DNA of 64,000 nucleotides from Acholoe squamosa (GCA_949317995.1 OX439043.1:5634501-5698500), one strand, 5' to 3'. Shown: positions 1 through 11,737, numbered from the stretch's first letter. Numbers and translations are program-made. Notes: generated by a model from the letters alone, not told the origin.

Positions 1-2
1 CC

Positions 3-95
3 TTGGGAACTCTGAAAAGCGCCCCTGAAGAAGGAGAAGAGAAAATTGATTTCACTGGGGAAATGTCCTCCGCACTGAAGCCATCATTATTCTAG
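3..95 (+). CDS. 3'-terminal coding exon fragment, unknown protein
   Basis: The first bases of the window read open in one frame for 30 codons and end at TAG (93-95). The peptide is acidic and hydrophilic (contains KSAPEEGEEKIDFTGEMSS and ends KPSLF), with a composition more like coding sequence than like the AT-rich surroundings. The other two plus frames close within 30 bases. The rest of the gene would lie to the left of the window. I do not recognise the family, and a chance open frame of this length cannot be excluded. Confidence 0.4.
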   Translation: MGTLKSAPEEGEEKIDFTGEMSSALKPSLF

Positions 96-232
96 CATCC
101 CTCAATCATTACTCTGATCCAGAATGGCTTTTATATAAAGGGTTATAAGTGTTAATATTTCTCAAGCCTTTTTTTCTATAGGTCGATGGGGGTCGATGTA
201 TAGACAGGGTTAACTTATAGGTGGGGTTTCAG

Positions 233-471
233 TACCGTAATCTCTCACGTAGAAGACGCGGCGCGCATATAAGACGCACCCCCAACTCAGGAAAGGCTAG
301 TTCGCGTATAAGACGCACCTCTTAGGGGTGAATTTTTTGTAAGATTAGTACATTTCTGTAATAAAAAAACCTCGCATATAAGATGCACCCCCTTCTTGTG
401 GAAATCCTATAAGACGCACCTGGCCGTTGTTTGGCGTATAAGACGCGTCTTATATGCGGGAGATTACGGTA
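233..471 (+). mobile_element. MITE family A, copy 1
   Basis: About 240 bp bounded by TA and inverted ends (TACCGTAATCTC... and ...GAGATTACGGTA). The interior is built of repeated GTATAAGACGCACC-type motifs in both orientations. No coding capacity. The TA flank suggests Tc1/mariner-type mobilisation, which is inference. A decayed second end of the same family follows at about 520-573. Confidence 0.8.
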
Positions 472-608
472 GAAGGAAACTTATGCATTTTTCATTCTTT
501 TTAGGGGGCATAATCCAAAACTCTAGGTGCATCTTATATGCGCACTGCATCTTATACGCGGGGGATTACGGTATTTATGTTATAATAATTTTGTTTTCAA
601 ATATTTAC

Positions 609-829
609 CTGGTGTTCCGTGTTCCTCCCTGCAGCCAGCGCCCCTGTCCATGGTGTCCGTACATCTTGTCTTCTTTATTTGGACTGCCACCGTTTACTGA
701 TTTTGGACTGCCACAGTTATCTGATTCTGGACTACCACAGATTTTTGATTTTGGACTAACACAGTTTTCTAACACTTCCTTACATGGGGTAAGGACTTCC
801 ACAACTTCGGGCACCTTGTCTTTGGGATC
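609..829 (-). CDS. candidate internal coding exon with Cys/Ser-Pro-Lys repeats
   Basis: On the minus strand an open frame of about 73 codons ends at a good donor (CCAG|GTAAAT, cut after 609). A possible acceptor is CCTCCAG at about 830. The peptide holds four imperfect units of 10-11 residues (VSPKSKICG, SPESDNCG, SPKSVNGG, SPNKED) and then a basic segment, HHGQGRWLQGG. The repeat could equally be a non-coding minisatellite that happens to be open. No partner exon was identified in the window and no family is recognised. Confidence 0.3.
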
Positions 830-1436
830 TGGAGGTTTTTCAAAAACATTTTGAATTCATAAGATGATATAGATAACTTTATAGTAAATAATTTTATCAA
901 ATGTGAGACAAGTTACTATGGAAGGCCGGTACACCAATGCTAATGCCAAAAGCCAATGCCAATGCTAATTTCAAAATCTAATGCTAATGCCAGCCTTGAA
1001 AATGCCAATGTCAATAAACTAATGCCAATGCCAAATTTAAATGCTAGTGCTACAAATGAATGCCAATGCTAATGCCAAAATCCAATGCCAATGGCAAATT
1101 TCAATGCCAAATCCAGAAATGCATGCCAATTCCAATGCCAAAATATATGTCGAACGAGTCCGAGGATGTAGAGCAAGCTCTAGCCTTTGTCTCTGCATCC
1201 ACATGTGATTGGAGCATTTCCATAAGCCCTGGTTCGATCACATATGCACTTGTCAGGCTTCGTCTTCTTATAGATACAATATTTAACATTATTTACCAGC
1301 TTTGTGAGTATATTAATGGTGATAAAGAGCTTTCACAGATGCTATCCAAGAATAATCGATTTGAAACAAACCAGCTTCATTTGAGAAAGAAAATGAATGT
1401 GTAACATACGTTATCACATCAATACCTAACTGCATG

Positions 1437-1613
1437 TACCATAATCTCCCGTGTAGAAGACGCGTTGCGCGTATAAGACGCACCCCAAACTCAGCACATG
1501 CATTTTCGCGTATAAGACGCACATTTTAATGCCTAAATTTGTAAGATTAGTACATTTCTATAGTAAAATTGTTTGGCGTAGAGGACGTGTCTTATACGCG
1601 GGAGTTTACGGTA
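1437..1613 (+). mobile_element. MITE family A, copy 2 (shortened)
   Basis: Starts TACCATAATCTCCCG and ends GGGAGTTTACGGTA. Compared with the ~237-bp copies it lacks an internal block before the GTTTGGCGTAGAGGACG segment. Non-coding. Confidence 0.8.
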
Positions 1614-2078
1614 CGTGGATTTTGAAGTTCAAAGGCAAGTTTTCCTGTAAGTAATGAAATAATTGCCTCAATACACGTAAAAACCACATTCAAAGTCATA
1701 GCTAATGCTGCACCGTTGTCACATGTGACCAGGGTGTGAGTGGTGAGCCTATTGTCTCATTTTTATGGTGTTCCGTAAGACCCTGCAGTGCACACACCGT
1801 CGCCCTATGCTACACCTATAGGGCAGCTAGCTATTCCTGTATGGGGGTCGCCATTTTTGTTCTTAGCCCCAACGCCATCTTGGATTTCATCACAGAATTC
1901 TGGGTAATCTCTTATCTCCACCCTCATTCACTTTATAACAATGGTCACTGATAAGATTGATAAGCTGCATCTACCCTTATCTTAATCACCCAGGTAACTC
2001 CATATTGTTCCAGGTGTGAAGGGAGTGGATTAGCTTGGTAGGAAGACAATGGCCTAGGCTAGGTGTACTCAATGTGGG

Positions 2079-2650
2079 TGACATGTGATGTCTTATTGAA
2101 ATATCAAGTTTTTGACAGGGCTAGGATGTACACCTCCTACACGTACGATGCAACCACTCAGAATGACGGTTTGGCCTCAAGGCTATGACGTCATTCGGAA
2201 CACTGTTGCCAGGCAACAACCACTGTTGACAAATCTCCATGGGGAGTGTTGTCATGATCACTGGGGTTGCTATGCTACCCTAGTTACTGTCAGTCACATA
2301 GATTTGTTGACTGAAAATGAGCAGTTTCGTCCTATGGGGACTCATCAGGCATCTGTTTGTACATAAAAAGTGGCTGTAAAGCCAAAGTGGTCTCAAATCT
2401 CAAGAAGACTTGGAGTTGTAAGATCAGATTAACAGTAAGACTGTTAATATTGATACAGCTCAGAATGTGTTGGAACAGTCCGAGTCTTAGATAAATCACT
2501 GCGGTGATAATATCAGAAGGGCAGTTATTTAAAGTGTAAATAAAAGCCTAATCAGGCCCAAAAATATAGATTTTTGTTAGTGTTCCGTGTTATATATCAT
2601 GGATCACGGTATATAAATAGGGGGTTAGGTATAACATCCCGTACATGTCA
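2079..2650 (+). mobile_element. possible solo LTR
   Basis: A 572-bp block starts TGACATGTGATG and ends CCCGTACATGTCA, giving LTR-like TG...CA ends with an 8-bp inverted repeat. Inside are a weak TATA-like ACATAAAAAG (about 2360) and an AATAAA at about 2540. No target-site duplication or primer-binding site is visible, so the call is tentative. Confidence 0.25.
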
Positions 2651-3549
2651 CCCAAAAATTTAATTAAAAATTTTTTTGACGTGGCTAGGTTGAGTGGCAT
2701 GTGTGTGCAGGGAGTGTAGTACCTAGTACCGGAAAATTAGGGTAGAAGACTCTAATTTACCTATACAAAGACACCATCAATTAGCCAGCTCCAAATGGGG
2801 CATCAGCAATATTCAACCCTTGAGATGCATTTATTGAAATATCAAAGTTTAATATCTCTTGTATTTAAAGTATTAGATTTATACTAAGATTATCTAGTTA
2901 AAGTTGAAGGTATTTGCTATACAAAGATATAAATTTTAGAGATAACCTACAGATAGTAAATGAGGAAGAGACCATCAAAGTAGACTGTGCAAAGAGGCCA
3001 AATGTTGATCTAGCCCCCGACTACAATGTGCTAGTGGCGTATAGCAGGTGGTGACTGCGTCACCTTATCCACGTAGTGTACTGACCAAGACGGTGACGCA
3101 CTCCAGCAGAGGAGGTCGCTGTAAACAGTACGGAGCATGGTGCAAAACACGTCCACTGACGATGGGATTAGATCCTGCACGACAGGAACATTTTGAGGCC
3201 CGGGATAGAGCCGCGAAACCTCACTCTCTATCACTTGTTGAGATTTAAGGAAATAAAGAGGAGCGCACACACCTCAGGCCCCTTCACTCAAACTCCCATA
3301 ATATTAGCAATTTAGAAAAAAGTATTTCAAAAGAAAAAAATTTTGGCTTTTCAAATTGGCATTGGCATTGGCGCACCGGCCTTCCATAAGTTACACATCA
3401 TCTACAATTTATCATCTACTGAAGTTAAAAAAGCTTTTTTTGAGACAATCAGTTCAGTAATTTGTTTGCTTTCTGTAGGGCATGAATAATCTGTGTACTA
3501 GAGGTAAACATTTCTTGTACAGAAATTTGCCACATATTAGACATGGCCC

Positions 3550-3789
3550 ACCGTATTCATTCTGATAACAGCACCTGCTCTTATAAGCGCACTCCCCTTA
3601 TTCTTGGCCTTGAGCGCACCCCCGGTATATAATCATGCACAAGAAGTGCAGAAATAGATTTTAAGGACAAAAACTACCGACATTTAGGCTTTAGGTGGTA
3701 TGCTTATTGGAATTAATTTTTGTATCAAGGTTTTGAACTTCTAAGAACTTATTTGCGGCACCGGTGCGCTTAGTAGAATGAATATGGTA
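3550..3789. mobile_element. MITE family C, copy 1
   Basis: Inverted ends of the type ACCGTATTCATTCTGATAA and TTAGTAGAATGAATATGGTA enclose about 240 bp with GCGCACTCCC motifs. Similar to the copy at 5220-5454 and to a partial copy at about 39230-39340. No coding capacity. Confidence 0.65.
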
Positions 3790-3805
3790 TACATTTCTTG
3801 CACCA

Positions 3806-4078
3806 TAATACCCCGCATATAAGATGTGGTTTAGACGTCAGGATGAGAACCTACTATAAATTCTCTTGTATTAGCCGCACCCACATATAAGCCGCAGCCC
3901 CTACTTTGGGAGAAGCTATAGGCCATAGCCCAGCCTTGAAAATTAGTAGTTTAGTACTGTTTTATAGTGTAAAATACCCTCATATAAACCACACCCTGAC
4001 TTTGGCCAATTCCTATAGGCCCATTTTTATTTGGTTTCTGGTACTAGCCGCAGCTTATACGAGAGAATTTACGGTACT
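3806..4078. mobile_element. decayed relative of MITE family A
   Basis: Starts near ACCCCGCATATAAGATG and ends GAGAGAATTTACGGTA, with internal CGCACCCACATATAAGCCGC-like motifs. More diverged than the TACCGTAA copies, so an older insertion or a related subfamily. Confidence 0.45.
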
Positions 4079-4094
4079 CTGCATTATAGGATCC

Positions 4095-4279
4095 GCCAAA
4101 TATGGTGGTGCACCTCATGGGTGAGGATAGGGCCAAATATGGTGGTGCACCTCATGGGTGAGGATAGGGCCAAATATGGTGGTGCACCTCATGGGTGAGG
4201 ATAGGGCCAAATATGGTGGTGCACCTCATGGGTGAGGATAGGGCCAAATATGGTGGTGCACCTCATGGATGAGGATAGT
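4095..4279. repeat. 37-bp tandem repeat, 5 units
   Basis: Five near-identical 37-bp units beginning GCCAAATATGGTGGTGCACC at 4095, 4132, 4169, 4206 and 4243. The last unit differs by single bases. It directly abuts the left target duplication of the next element. Confidence 0.95.
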
Positions 4280-4288
4280 GAATTGTAG

Positions 4289-4820
4289 ATAGGAGTGTCA
4301 TCGATACCTACCAAATCGTTATGTCGCGATTTGCGCGATTTACGAAATCGCGATTATCGCATCGATCAAACCATTATATCGATACAGTCATTTGTCTCAT
4401 AAATGCACAGGATTTGGGCTTTCCAAATCTGAAAGAATTTTCCAGAAATTCCTATTAGAACCAAGAATTTTCCAGAAATTCCTATTAGAACCAAAGTTAT
4501 GATCAAAAATGTATTATGATTCAAATATATTTTGAATTACCCAATCCCAACAATTTTAAATTATAATTAATGCATCATTCATTTGAGTTTGCTATTGCAT
4601 TTTGCCAATAGATCAAATAATTCTGTAAATTTTGTGTACAGGGCAATATAATAACTCTAATTTGCCTAGTAATTAGAGAATATGAAAATTTCTTTCCCTG
4701 TTAAAAGCTCATATCATGGCCATTTTGCTCTATTTAGCAATAATCGATATATTTGAAATATCAAGACCAAAATGATGATATTCATCATCGATATATATAT
4801 TGGATGTCAATGACACTCCT
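4289..4820. mobile_element. hAT-like non-autonomous element (family F), copy 1
   Basis: Ends are TAGGAGTGTCATCGAT and ATGACACTCCT. The direct repeat AATTGTAG lies on both sides (4281-4288 and 4821-4828), an 8-bp target duplication as expected for hAT elements. The 530-bp interior is AT-rich and non-coding. Confidence 0.75.
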
Positions 4821-5219
4821 AATTGTAGAACACCTTTAATCAGAGTGTTTTATCCCCGTTTCTGCTAATGGGTTTGGAAAAAGTTTGGAGTGCGTCTTAT
4901 ATGCGAGGTGCACCAAACCCGCTGGGGATTATGGTAACAACAGTCAGGCCTTGATAGTCTGTCCCTTGATAGTCCGACATAAACAGGATTCACCATGCTT
5001 CTGCTGGGAGAGTTCTAATACATGAGCATACAAATATGACTTGATAGTCCGCCTGATGTGATCATTTTGCCTGCAACCACAAGGGGCGGACTATCAAGGT
5101 CTCACTGTACAATAATGAAGAAACATCAACAATGATAAAGGACACACACCACAAGCAGTGCATAAAGCAGCAGCACACCTTCACACATCTTTTCACAGCA
5201 TTGGGCAGAGAAAAACAAA

Positions 5220-5454
5220 TACCGTATTCATCCTACTGATTGCACATGTGCGAAAAATTAATTGGTCGATGCTGAAAACCTTATTAGAAGTATTAATTCT
5301 AATAAGCGCAACTCCTAAGAGCCTAAAATCGTTGTTTTTGCCCTAAAGATCTTAATATTTACACTTCATTTCACTGATTTAACATCAGGGTTGAGCCAAA
5401 AAAAGAGGGAGTGCGCTTATTAGAGCAGGTGCGCTTATTAGAATGAATACGGTA
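5220..5454. mobile_element. MITE family C, copy 2
   Basis: Begins TACCGTATTCATCC and ends TTAGAATGAATACGGTA, both bounded by TA. Inner parts match the copy at 3550-3789. Non-coding. Confidence 0.7.
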
Positions 5455-5962
5455 AACACACAGATGCGAGTCTCTACCACACCAAAAATCACAATTGTTC
5501 CGATTTTTTAGGCCTGAAATCATAATGATTCCAGAACTAGAAAATCGTTTCAATAAGAAACGGTGTTAGAGAACATAAAATTTGAAGACATGGCAATCCA
5601 TGGCTACTGTTCCCCTCCCCCTCAGTGAGCCTAAAACCAGGTCTATGGATTTTCTGCACGTAAATGGTTCAATATTTGGTAAAAGTACACAATATATGTG
5701 ATTGACAGTTAATTTCAAAACCTTTCATTTCCAGAAAGACTTAGGTCGCATAGAAGCCGCTCCTTTTTTTTTTTTTGTTTATAGCGGTCAGAAATCTAAT
5801 AACCATTCTTTCTTCCACAAGAAATCCAAATCTATATTTGTCAAAATTGTTGCAGAAAATTCATGGACTTTGACCGCATACCGTAAATTCTCTCATATTT
5901 AGCTGCACCACTGACTTTGGAATGAGTCATAAGCTGCACCTGGAGGGTTGAAGATTGGCAGT

Positions 5963-6199
5963 TACCGTAATCTCCCGCGTATAAGACGCGTCTTATACGC
6001 CAAACAAAATGCTGCTGGGTCTTATAGCTTACTCTCAAGTTGGGGGTGCATCTTATACGAGGGGTAATTTTACTATAGAAATGTACTAATCTTACAAAAT
6101 TCAGCCTGTAGAGGAGAGTCTAATACGTGAAACAGACATTGGCAAGTTAGGGGTGCGTCTTATACGCGCGCTGCGTCTTACACGCGGGAGATTATGTTA
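5963..6199 (-). mobile_element. MITE family A, copy 3 (reverse)
   Basis: Begins TACCGTAATCTCCCGCG and ends GGGAGATTATGTTA; the second terminus carries point changes. The block order is the reverse of the copies at 7960 and 10078. Just downstream (about 6230-6450) are further GTATAAGACGCACC-like remnants. Confidence 0.8.
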
Positions 6200-6812
6200 A
6201 GTAATATTCCATAGTGTTAAATACCCCCGTATAAGACGCACCCTTACTTAGGGCACAGTGGCGGCCAAGCCGTGGGGGATGCTCCCCCCCCCCCTAACAC
6301 TTTTCCATGATAGGCCTATAGAATATATATAGAAAATGGCCAATTTAACACCCCTATCCCCCTACACTCTTTGGGCTGCTCCGCCCCCACTGGGCACATT
6401 CTATAGGCCGCACCTCGGCTTGGGTTCTGGCAGCGGCTTATAATACGATTATTTAAGGAGAGAAAAACAAACAAAAAAATTGTAAATCACAACAGTATTG
6501 ATCATTTACTTACATGTTAGTAGCTAAGTGTGCGGAAATAGTCTGAAGTGGATTCAGAAATTCCACATATCTTAATATAAACACTCGATATCAAAAGCTG
6601 AATACTAAGATATGCATTTATCTATTAAAGTGTTCCAACAAATCAATTGAATGATTTTATCACTTATGTTAAACTTGACTTGGACCAATGTCTGCCACTG
6701 TATCAAGGATAATAAAACTTCAATATCTTGGTGCAGCAACAGACCAGTTCAAGTCAAGTCTTTAGCGTTTCCTGTCCCCAAGATCGTAGAGATTCGAACT
6801 GTGGGGCCCTTC

Positions 6813-7248
6813 TAGGAGTGTCATTGATATCCAATTTATTCCGATTTCGATTATCACCATTTTTGTCTTGATATTTCGATTACTAGATACAGGTCAAAAT
6901 GTCCTTGATCTAAGCTTTATACCACTGAGAGAATTTTTCAAATACTCTAATTAGAAGAAAAGTTAGAGCCAATCTTAAGTTCCCACTCTTAGACAAAAGA
7001 TTTAGCCAATTGAAAATATCTTTTTGATGTTATTTAACCTTTTGATAATTAATATTTTTCATGCCGCCATACATTTTGGTCCATAATTCTGGTTCTAATA
7101 GGAATTTTTACAGAATTCTTTTGGCATTTGACAGCTATGAATCTGCATTATCAGGGGCTAGAAAGATTGTATCGAATTTTATTTATGCGATTATCGATAT
7201 TTTGTAAATGGCGATGTATCGATTTGGGGAGTATCAATGACACTCAGA
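6813..7248. mobile_element. hAT-like non-autonomous element (family F), copy 2
   Basis: Left end TAGGAGTGTCATTGAT, right end ATCAATGACACTC. Flanked by the 8-bp direct repeat GGCCCTTC (6805-6812 and 7249-7256). Same ends as the element at 4289-4820 but shorter. Non-coding and AT-rich. Confidence 0.75.
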
Positions 7249-7959
7249 GGCCCTTCCCTCAGCTCGAGAGAGTCTGTAGAAAGCCTACATTATCAAGAAA
7301 TAATCTCCTCTTCTGAGTGAATTCCTTACTTCTGTGCCAAAAGCTCATATGATATTTCTTGATTCTGATACTGTTTTTCCCTTTGGTAGATTTTGGGGTT
7401 CTCAAATTGATTGAAAACTAAAAATCCAGACTTTATTCCTGTGGGAGATCCTCAGTGCAGCACTGCTCTAGCACAGTGCCAAAAATATATTCTTATATTT
7501 CCAAATTTGGGGCCAAAGCAGTGAGTTCTTTATTCACAACAGTGATGGGAATTTACTCTGATATGTTTCTGCTAGACCAGAACAATTAAAAAAATAAAAT
7601 AAATAAAATAAAAAAATTCAAAACCCCACTCATAAGTCGACCCCTCTCTTTGGGAGAAAAAATTCAACTTACATGAATAACAAAATTGCCAAAAAAAAAT
7701 TGATATATAGCCGGGGTTTTACGGTACTTTTTTTATCAATAGATAGCAGGCCCTGGGGCTGAGGGGTGTGTACTTGGTGGGGTGTGTAGAGTTATTACCT
7801 ATCATGTGTACTCTTTACTGCATATTGAATTAACTAACAAGTCTTACCTGCTGTGAGCGGTGTAGCCTTCTTGAAGAACTTACTGATAGGGCTGCAGTTG
7901 TCAGACCTGGAATAGAAACACAGGGGAAAGTGCTAACTATAAATTGGCAGAAAACAATA

Positions 7960-8196
7960 TACCGTATTCTCCCGCGTAGAAGAGGCGCTGCGCGTATAGG
8001 ACGCACCCCAAACTCAGCAGAAGCATTTTCACATATAAGACGCACCTCTTAGGGCTCAATTTTGTAAATTCAGTACATTTCTATAGTAAAATTACCCCTC
8101 GTATAAGAAGCACCCCCAATTTCAGTACATCCTATAAGACCCCCCAGCATTTTGTTTGGCGTAGAGGATGCGTCTTATACGCGGGAGTTTACGGTA
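7960..8196 (+). mobile_element. MITE family A, copy 4
   Basis: TACCGTATTCTCCCGCG to GCGGGAGTTTACGGTA, 237 bp, bounded by TA. Internal GACGCACCCC and ATAGTAAAATTACCCCTCG blocks match the other full-length copies. Confidence 0.85.
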
Positions 8197-8204
8197 AATC
8201 CTAT

Positions 8205-8487
8205 CACATAATCTCCCGTGTATAAGGCGCGTCTTATAAGAGAGGTTTTAGTTCTTCCTGGATCCACAAGGGGGAGATCAAGACCTTCATTTTGATATCT
8301 TACACTCACATATAACCTCATCAGCTGAATATGGGGTCCAGGGGGTCCATGCAACACATAGATTTTTGGACTTTTAAAATCCATTCAGTAGAACAAAAGT
8401 TATGATTTTTTAAATTTTTCTGGTCAAATCTCTAAACTAGGAGCGCCTTATAGGCGGGGTGCGCCTTATTCGTGGATGATTACAGTA
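8205..8487 (-). mobile_element. MITE family B, copy 1
   Basis: Shares terminal CTCCCGTGTATAAGGCGCG motifs with family A but has a different interior (TTTTAGTTCTTCCTGGATCC and ATCCATTCAGTAGAACAAAA). That interior is the reverse complement of the element at 61604-61898. Ends are partly decayed. Non-coding. Confidence 0.65.
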
Positions 8488-8489
8488 AC

Positions 8490-9266
8490 ATGTTAATCTA
8501 TGTAGGGAACTTGAGTTTTTTTTTGAGAAATTCCAAGTATTAGTGGCCGGAAATGTGCGTTCTTGTACCGGTTACGCAGGGGGCTCACCCACCAGGAACC
8601 TAGAGATTCTCTAACCTCTCACAGCGGTACAGAGATGAGAGTTTTAGATTTCTATTAAAGCTAGGATAAGACGTACCCGCTTTAGCATGTCACGTGACCA
8701 CCCATTGACCAATCAGGGCGCCTTTGATTATCAACAGGGGGTGGGGGTGCGCAAAAACTGAGGGATCCCTACTCGGCTACTGAGGGGGGGGGGGATTGTT
8801 GACCCCTCTGGTGGCGGGCGTAAAAAAATTTACCTTCTTTTTTAGTAAATTAAGCCTGCAAGCTACTATAGAACAAAGAGGGGTGGAAATTCTCCCTTCA
8901 TCTGGCACAAAATTTGCCTGGTGTTGGCGTTGAAGGGGGAGGGGGGGCACAAGGGTGCATGCTTGGAGAATCTACCTGGCCCTCCATGGAGACGAATGTT
9001 GACGCCGCCGCGGTTCCTGGGGTGCCCGGCCAAACGGGGGTTTGGGAGTCCCCGATCAAGGATATATGGCATATCTCATATGAATTTAAATGGAATATTA
9101 CTATTCAGATGAGATCTCATCTGAAAACAGTCGGAAGTGTGTGACAGCATGGTCCCACCACGTCCCTGAGGAACTGAGGCGGCGTGAATGTTTTTCTCCA
9201 GTGTGAACTCATTCTACTTCCGGCCAGGTAGAAATCCCCAGAAGTCACCCAGAATATGCATGTATT
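8490..9266. other. no gene seen; low-complexity and old repeat debris
   Basis: Contains G-runs (about 8786 and 8938-8946), a segment CCAAGTATTAGTGG shared with about 30288, and GC-rich patches. Short open frames here lack splice context and look accidental. Confidence 0.5.
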
Positions 9267-9566
9267 CATGACGCGAGTCGGAGAGTTTAAGCAGGGACAG
9301 AGAGGTTTAAGCTGAGACGATTAAAGCAGGGACAGTCCTATCTTTACCCATTTCATGATTCTATGGCATAGGGACAGTATCACTAGGGTTAGGGCTAACA
9401 TTCAAATTATATAAGAGAGGGATGTTATCATGGTTTCAATCGTTTTCAATGAGTTATTTGTTTTCAATGATGTGTCAGACAGAGATAGGGGGCCTACAAT
9501 GTGTCCCTGCTTCAACCATGTCTCAGCATAAACCGTCCATGCTTAAACTCTCCGACTCGCGTCATG
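9267..9566. mobile_element. 300-bp element with perfect 27-bp inverted ends
   Basis: The left end CATGACGCGAGTCGGAGAG continues for 27 bases and is matched exactly in reverse complement by the right end, which closes CTCTCCGACTCGCGTCATG at 9566. The interior repeats AGCAGGGACAG in both orientations. No coding frame; a MITE of unassigned superfamily. Confidence 0.75.
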
Positions 9567-9619
9567 GACTACTCAGAATATGGGCCAGATCATCTGGCAG
9601 ATGCGGAGGGGGGGGCTAA

Positions 9620-9716
9620 AAAATTCCATGCATCCGCGCGAAAACCCACCAACAGTCAACACTGTTGGCAACAGTCCAACACCCCCCCCCCTCCTCAGGC
9701 TCCTGTTGATAAATAA
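9620..9716. mobile_element. fragment of G-tract MITE (family E)
   Basis: Holds CGCGCGAAAACCCACCAAC, a C-run, and CTGTTGATAAATAATGACCA, resembling the right end of the elements at 42912-43187 and 63354-63660. Only one end is recognisable. Confidence 0.45.
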
Positions 9717-9749
9717 TGACCACTCCTATTAAAGCATAACTTGATCATG

Positions 9750-9920
9750 CTGGCCAGAATGGCTTGCCCCAGGTGACAGTTCAGTGGTACAAGGAATCTC
9801 TGTGAAAATAATGATGGATCTCTGGCAATTTTGGGATGAGGATTCTAATTTTGAGTATACTTTTAACAACTGTTTTTACATTGCATACATCACTGTCATG
9901 TGTTACAGATAATCACCTAA
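9750..9920. repeat. repeat family I, empty-site copy
   Basis: The sequence AATCTCTGTGAAAATAATGA, then TCTCTGGCAATTTTGGG, is related to 19690-19850 and to the two flanks of the Ngaro-like element (about 46380-46470 joined to 51723-51790). This copy has no insertion, so it serves as an empty-site reference for that retrotransposon. Confidence 0.6.
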
Positions 9921-10077
9921 ACTTCCCTATATGAGTTTAATGTATTTTATCAAGCTAGTTGGTAGGCATGGAATAAAGGCAGACAGTTTCTCTGATACTT
10001 CACTAAATGCCCGTGTGATATATGGGACTCAAGGAAAGTGGCTTGCAATTTCTTTTTTTATTATTATTCATATAAAT

Positions 10078-10314
10078 TACCGTATTCCCCCGCGTAGAAG
10101 ACGTGCTGCGCGTATAGGACGCACCCCAAACTCAGCAAAGGCATTTCCGCGTATAAGACCCACCTCTTAGGGCTCAATTTTGTAAATTCAGTACTGTTCT
10201 ATAGTAAAATTACCCCTCGTATAAGACGCACCCCCAACTTAAGGAAATCCTATAAGACACAGTAGGGATTTGTTTGGCATAGAGGATGCGTCTTATACGC
10301 GGGAGTTTACGGTA
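10078..10314 (+). mobile_element. MITE family A, copy 5
   Basis: TACCGTATTCCCCCGCG to GCGGGAGTTTACGGTA, TA-bounded, 237 bp, closely similar to the copy at 7960-8196. Confidence 0.85.
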
Positions 10315-10750
10315 ACTTTCATTTTCGCATGGTCTTCGTATGATTTACACTGGAATTAACAAGCCTGCACTGTAGATCTTAAATAATTTGGGTTAGTCCT
10401 TATATCCAAACGGGCCATAAACAAGTGAGTATATAATTCAACATGAAATTAAATCGATGATTCATCTTCTAATACAACTCTTGGTTATATCAGTGCTTGT
10501 GCTAGCAATCAGAGTATCTTGTTATTGTGAATTCTGGTCCAAGTGCATGTCGCATAGACGGTGTGATGAGATGAGGTAATGATGGAGGTAGGAGGAGCAC
10601 AGATCACATTTGGCGTATAACAGGAACATTTTACCGGAGACAGCACCGTAACGTTCTGAGATGTTGAACATTCTTATTTGAGTAACTTGAGGTATACTGT
10701 AGCCTGCCACATGTATTAATCAAATCCAATCAAACAATAACTGAACTCCT

Positions 10751-10883
10751 CAGAGATGCCACCTTTCCTAACTTTTCAGGAATTCCGAATTTTTGGCTTC
10801 ATTTCCTATTGGTATATCCTATTGGGAATTCAGAAAATTAGGATGATTTCCGACTTTTCTGTGATCTGTGAGTGGCATCCCTG
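10751..10883. mobile_element. short MITE with CAGAGATGCCAC ends
   Basis: Starts CAGAGATGCCACC and ends GTGGCATCCCTG, an imperfect inverted pair. AGGAATTCCGAATTTT-type motifs recur at about 40520-40655 in opposite orientation. Non-coding; hAT-like by the terminal sequence only. Confidence 0.5.
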
Positions 10884-11007
10884 ACGCCTAATTCATCTTA
10901 TATTCAGACAGTGATTTCTGAATTGAGGTGGCTGGCGGGGATTGTTAGTTCATTGTTTGGACATTTTGATAATTGACATTTTGGATAAACGAAATCTGTA
11001 ATACAGC

Positions 11008-11086
11008 AAGGCTTGGCATGGATTTGAACCCTGGGTCTACTGAGATCAAGGCAAAGACCTTACACATGAGCCATGGGGGCTGCTGT
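11008..11086 (-). repeat. tRNA-like sequence (SINE head or tRNA pseudogene)
   Basis: On the minus strand there is an A-box-like TGGCTCATGTGTAAGG followed about 25 bases later by GGGTTCAAATCC, a good B box for RNA polymerase III. I cannot fold a proper cloverleaf with paired acceptor and anticodon stems, so this is more likely a tRNA-derived SINE head or a decayed tRNA gene than a functional tRNA. Confidence 0.45.
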
Positions 11087-11737
11087 ATATGACCACCTAG
11101 AAGAAGATACATAATCTGCATGTCACTATTCTAGCCATATCCTTACATATGTTATTTGAATCATCCAAAACTTTAGGAATATGCCCGGACCATAAATCAA
11201 TATTATATCTACTGCAAAGATATGTTTAAAATCTAAGTGCTGAAGAAGTTATAATAATTATCTAATTACTTTTGGATATAAATTTGGGGATTTATGTGGC
11301 AAATCACTATATGATCCTATATAGGGTTGAACCGTCTGTATCTCAAACATTTGCATGGGACCCCCCCTATTTTTTTTTGCACGTATGAAAAGTACATATC
11401 ATTTTGAGACTGGTGAGAATATGGCAATAATCTAAGTAATTTTAGTCTATCCCCAATTGATAGAAAGAACCAGCTTGAAAATGAATATCTTCTAAAGAAG
11501 CAACTACCACAATACAATTGTAAAAGATGCAGTTTATTTGTGAACAATATGCTTCCTTTTTGGATGATGCAAAACACATGTTTTCTTCAGGATTTCCTAG
11601 AGTCAAAGTGAAATTTCTTACACTTGGGTTGGTTATATGAGACTTTTTTAATCCTTTTATAAACTCTAGAGAAAGTCTATTTGAAACCCATCTATGATAT
11701 CAGGAATTCAAAGCAAACCCTTGATCTTGATCCTGTT

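Larger units (their letters stand above)
912..3396. mobile_element. 2.5-kb element or MITE pair with hexamer-rich inverted ends
   Basis: The left end (TATGGAAGGCCGGT, then many CCAATG-type hexamers at 935-1145) is mirrored at the right end, where ATTGGCATTGGCGCACCGGC and CTTCCATAAGTTAC run in inverted orientation (about 3358-3394). A third end-like fragment sits at about 20050-20142. The interior has no transposase I can read. It contains MITE A copy 2 and an LTR-like segment. It may be one non-autonomous DNA transposon or two related MITEs facing each other. Confidence 0.5.

Noticed and set aside
396-854. 152-codon plus-strand frame
   Set aside because: It begins inside MITE A and crosses into unrelated sequence; the minus-strand exon reading at 609-829 has better splice support.
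6775-6812. tRNA B-box-like GATTCGAACTG
   Set aside because: No A box or stems around it; chance match.
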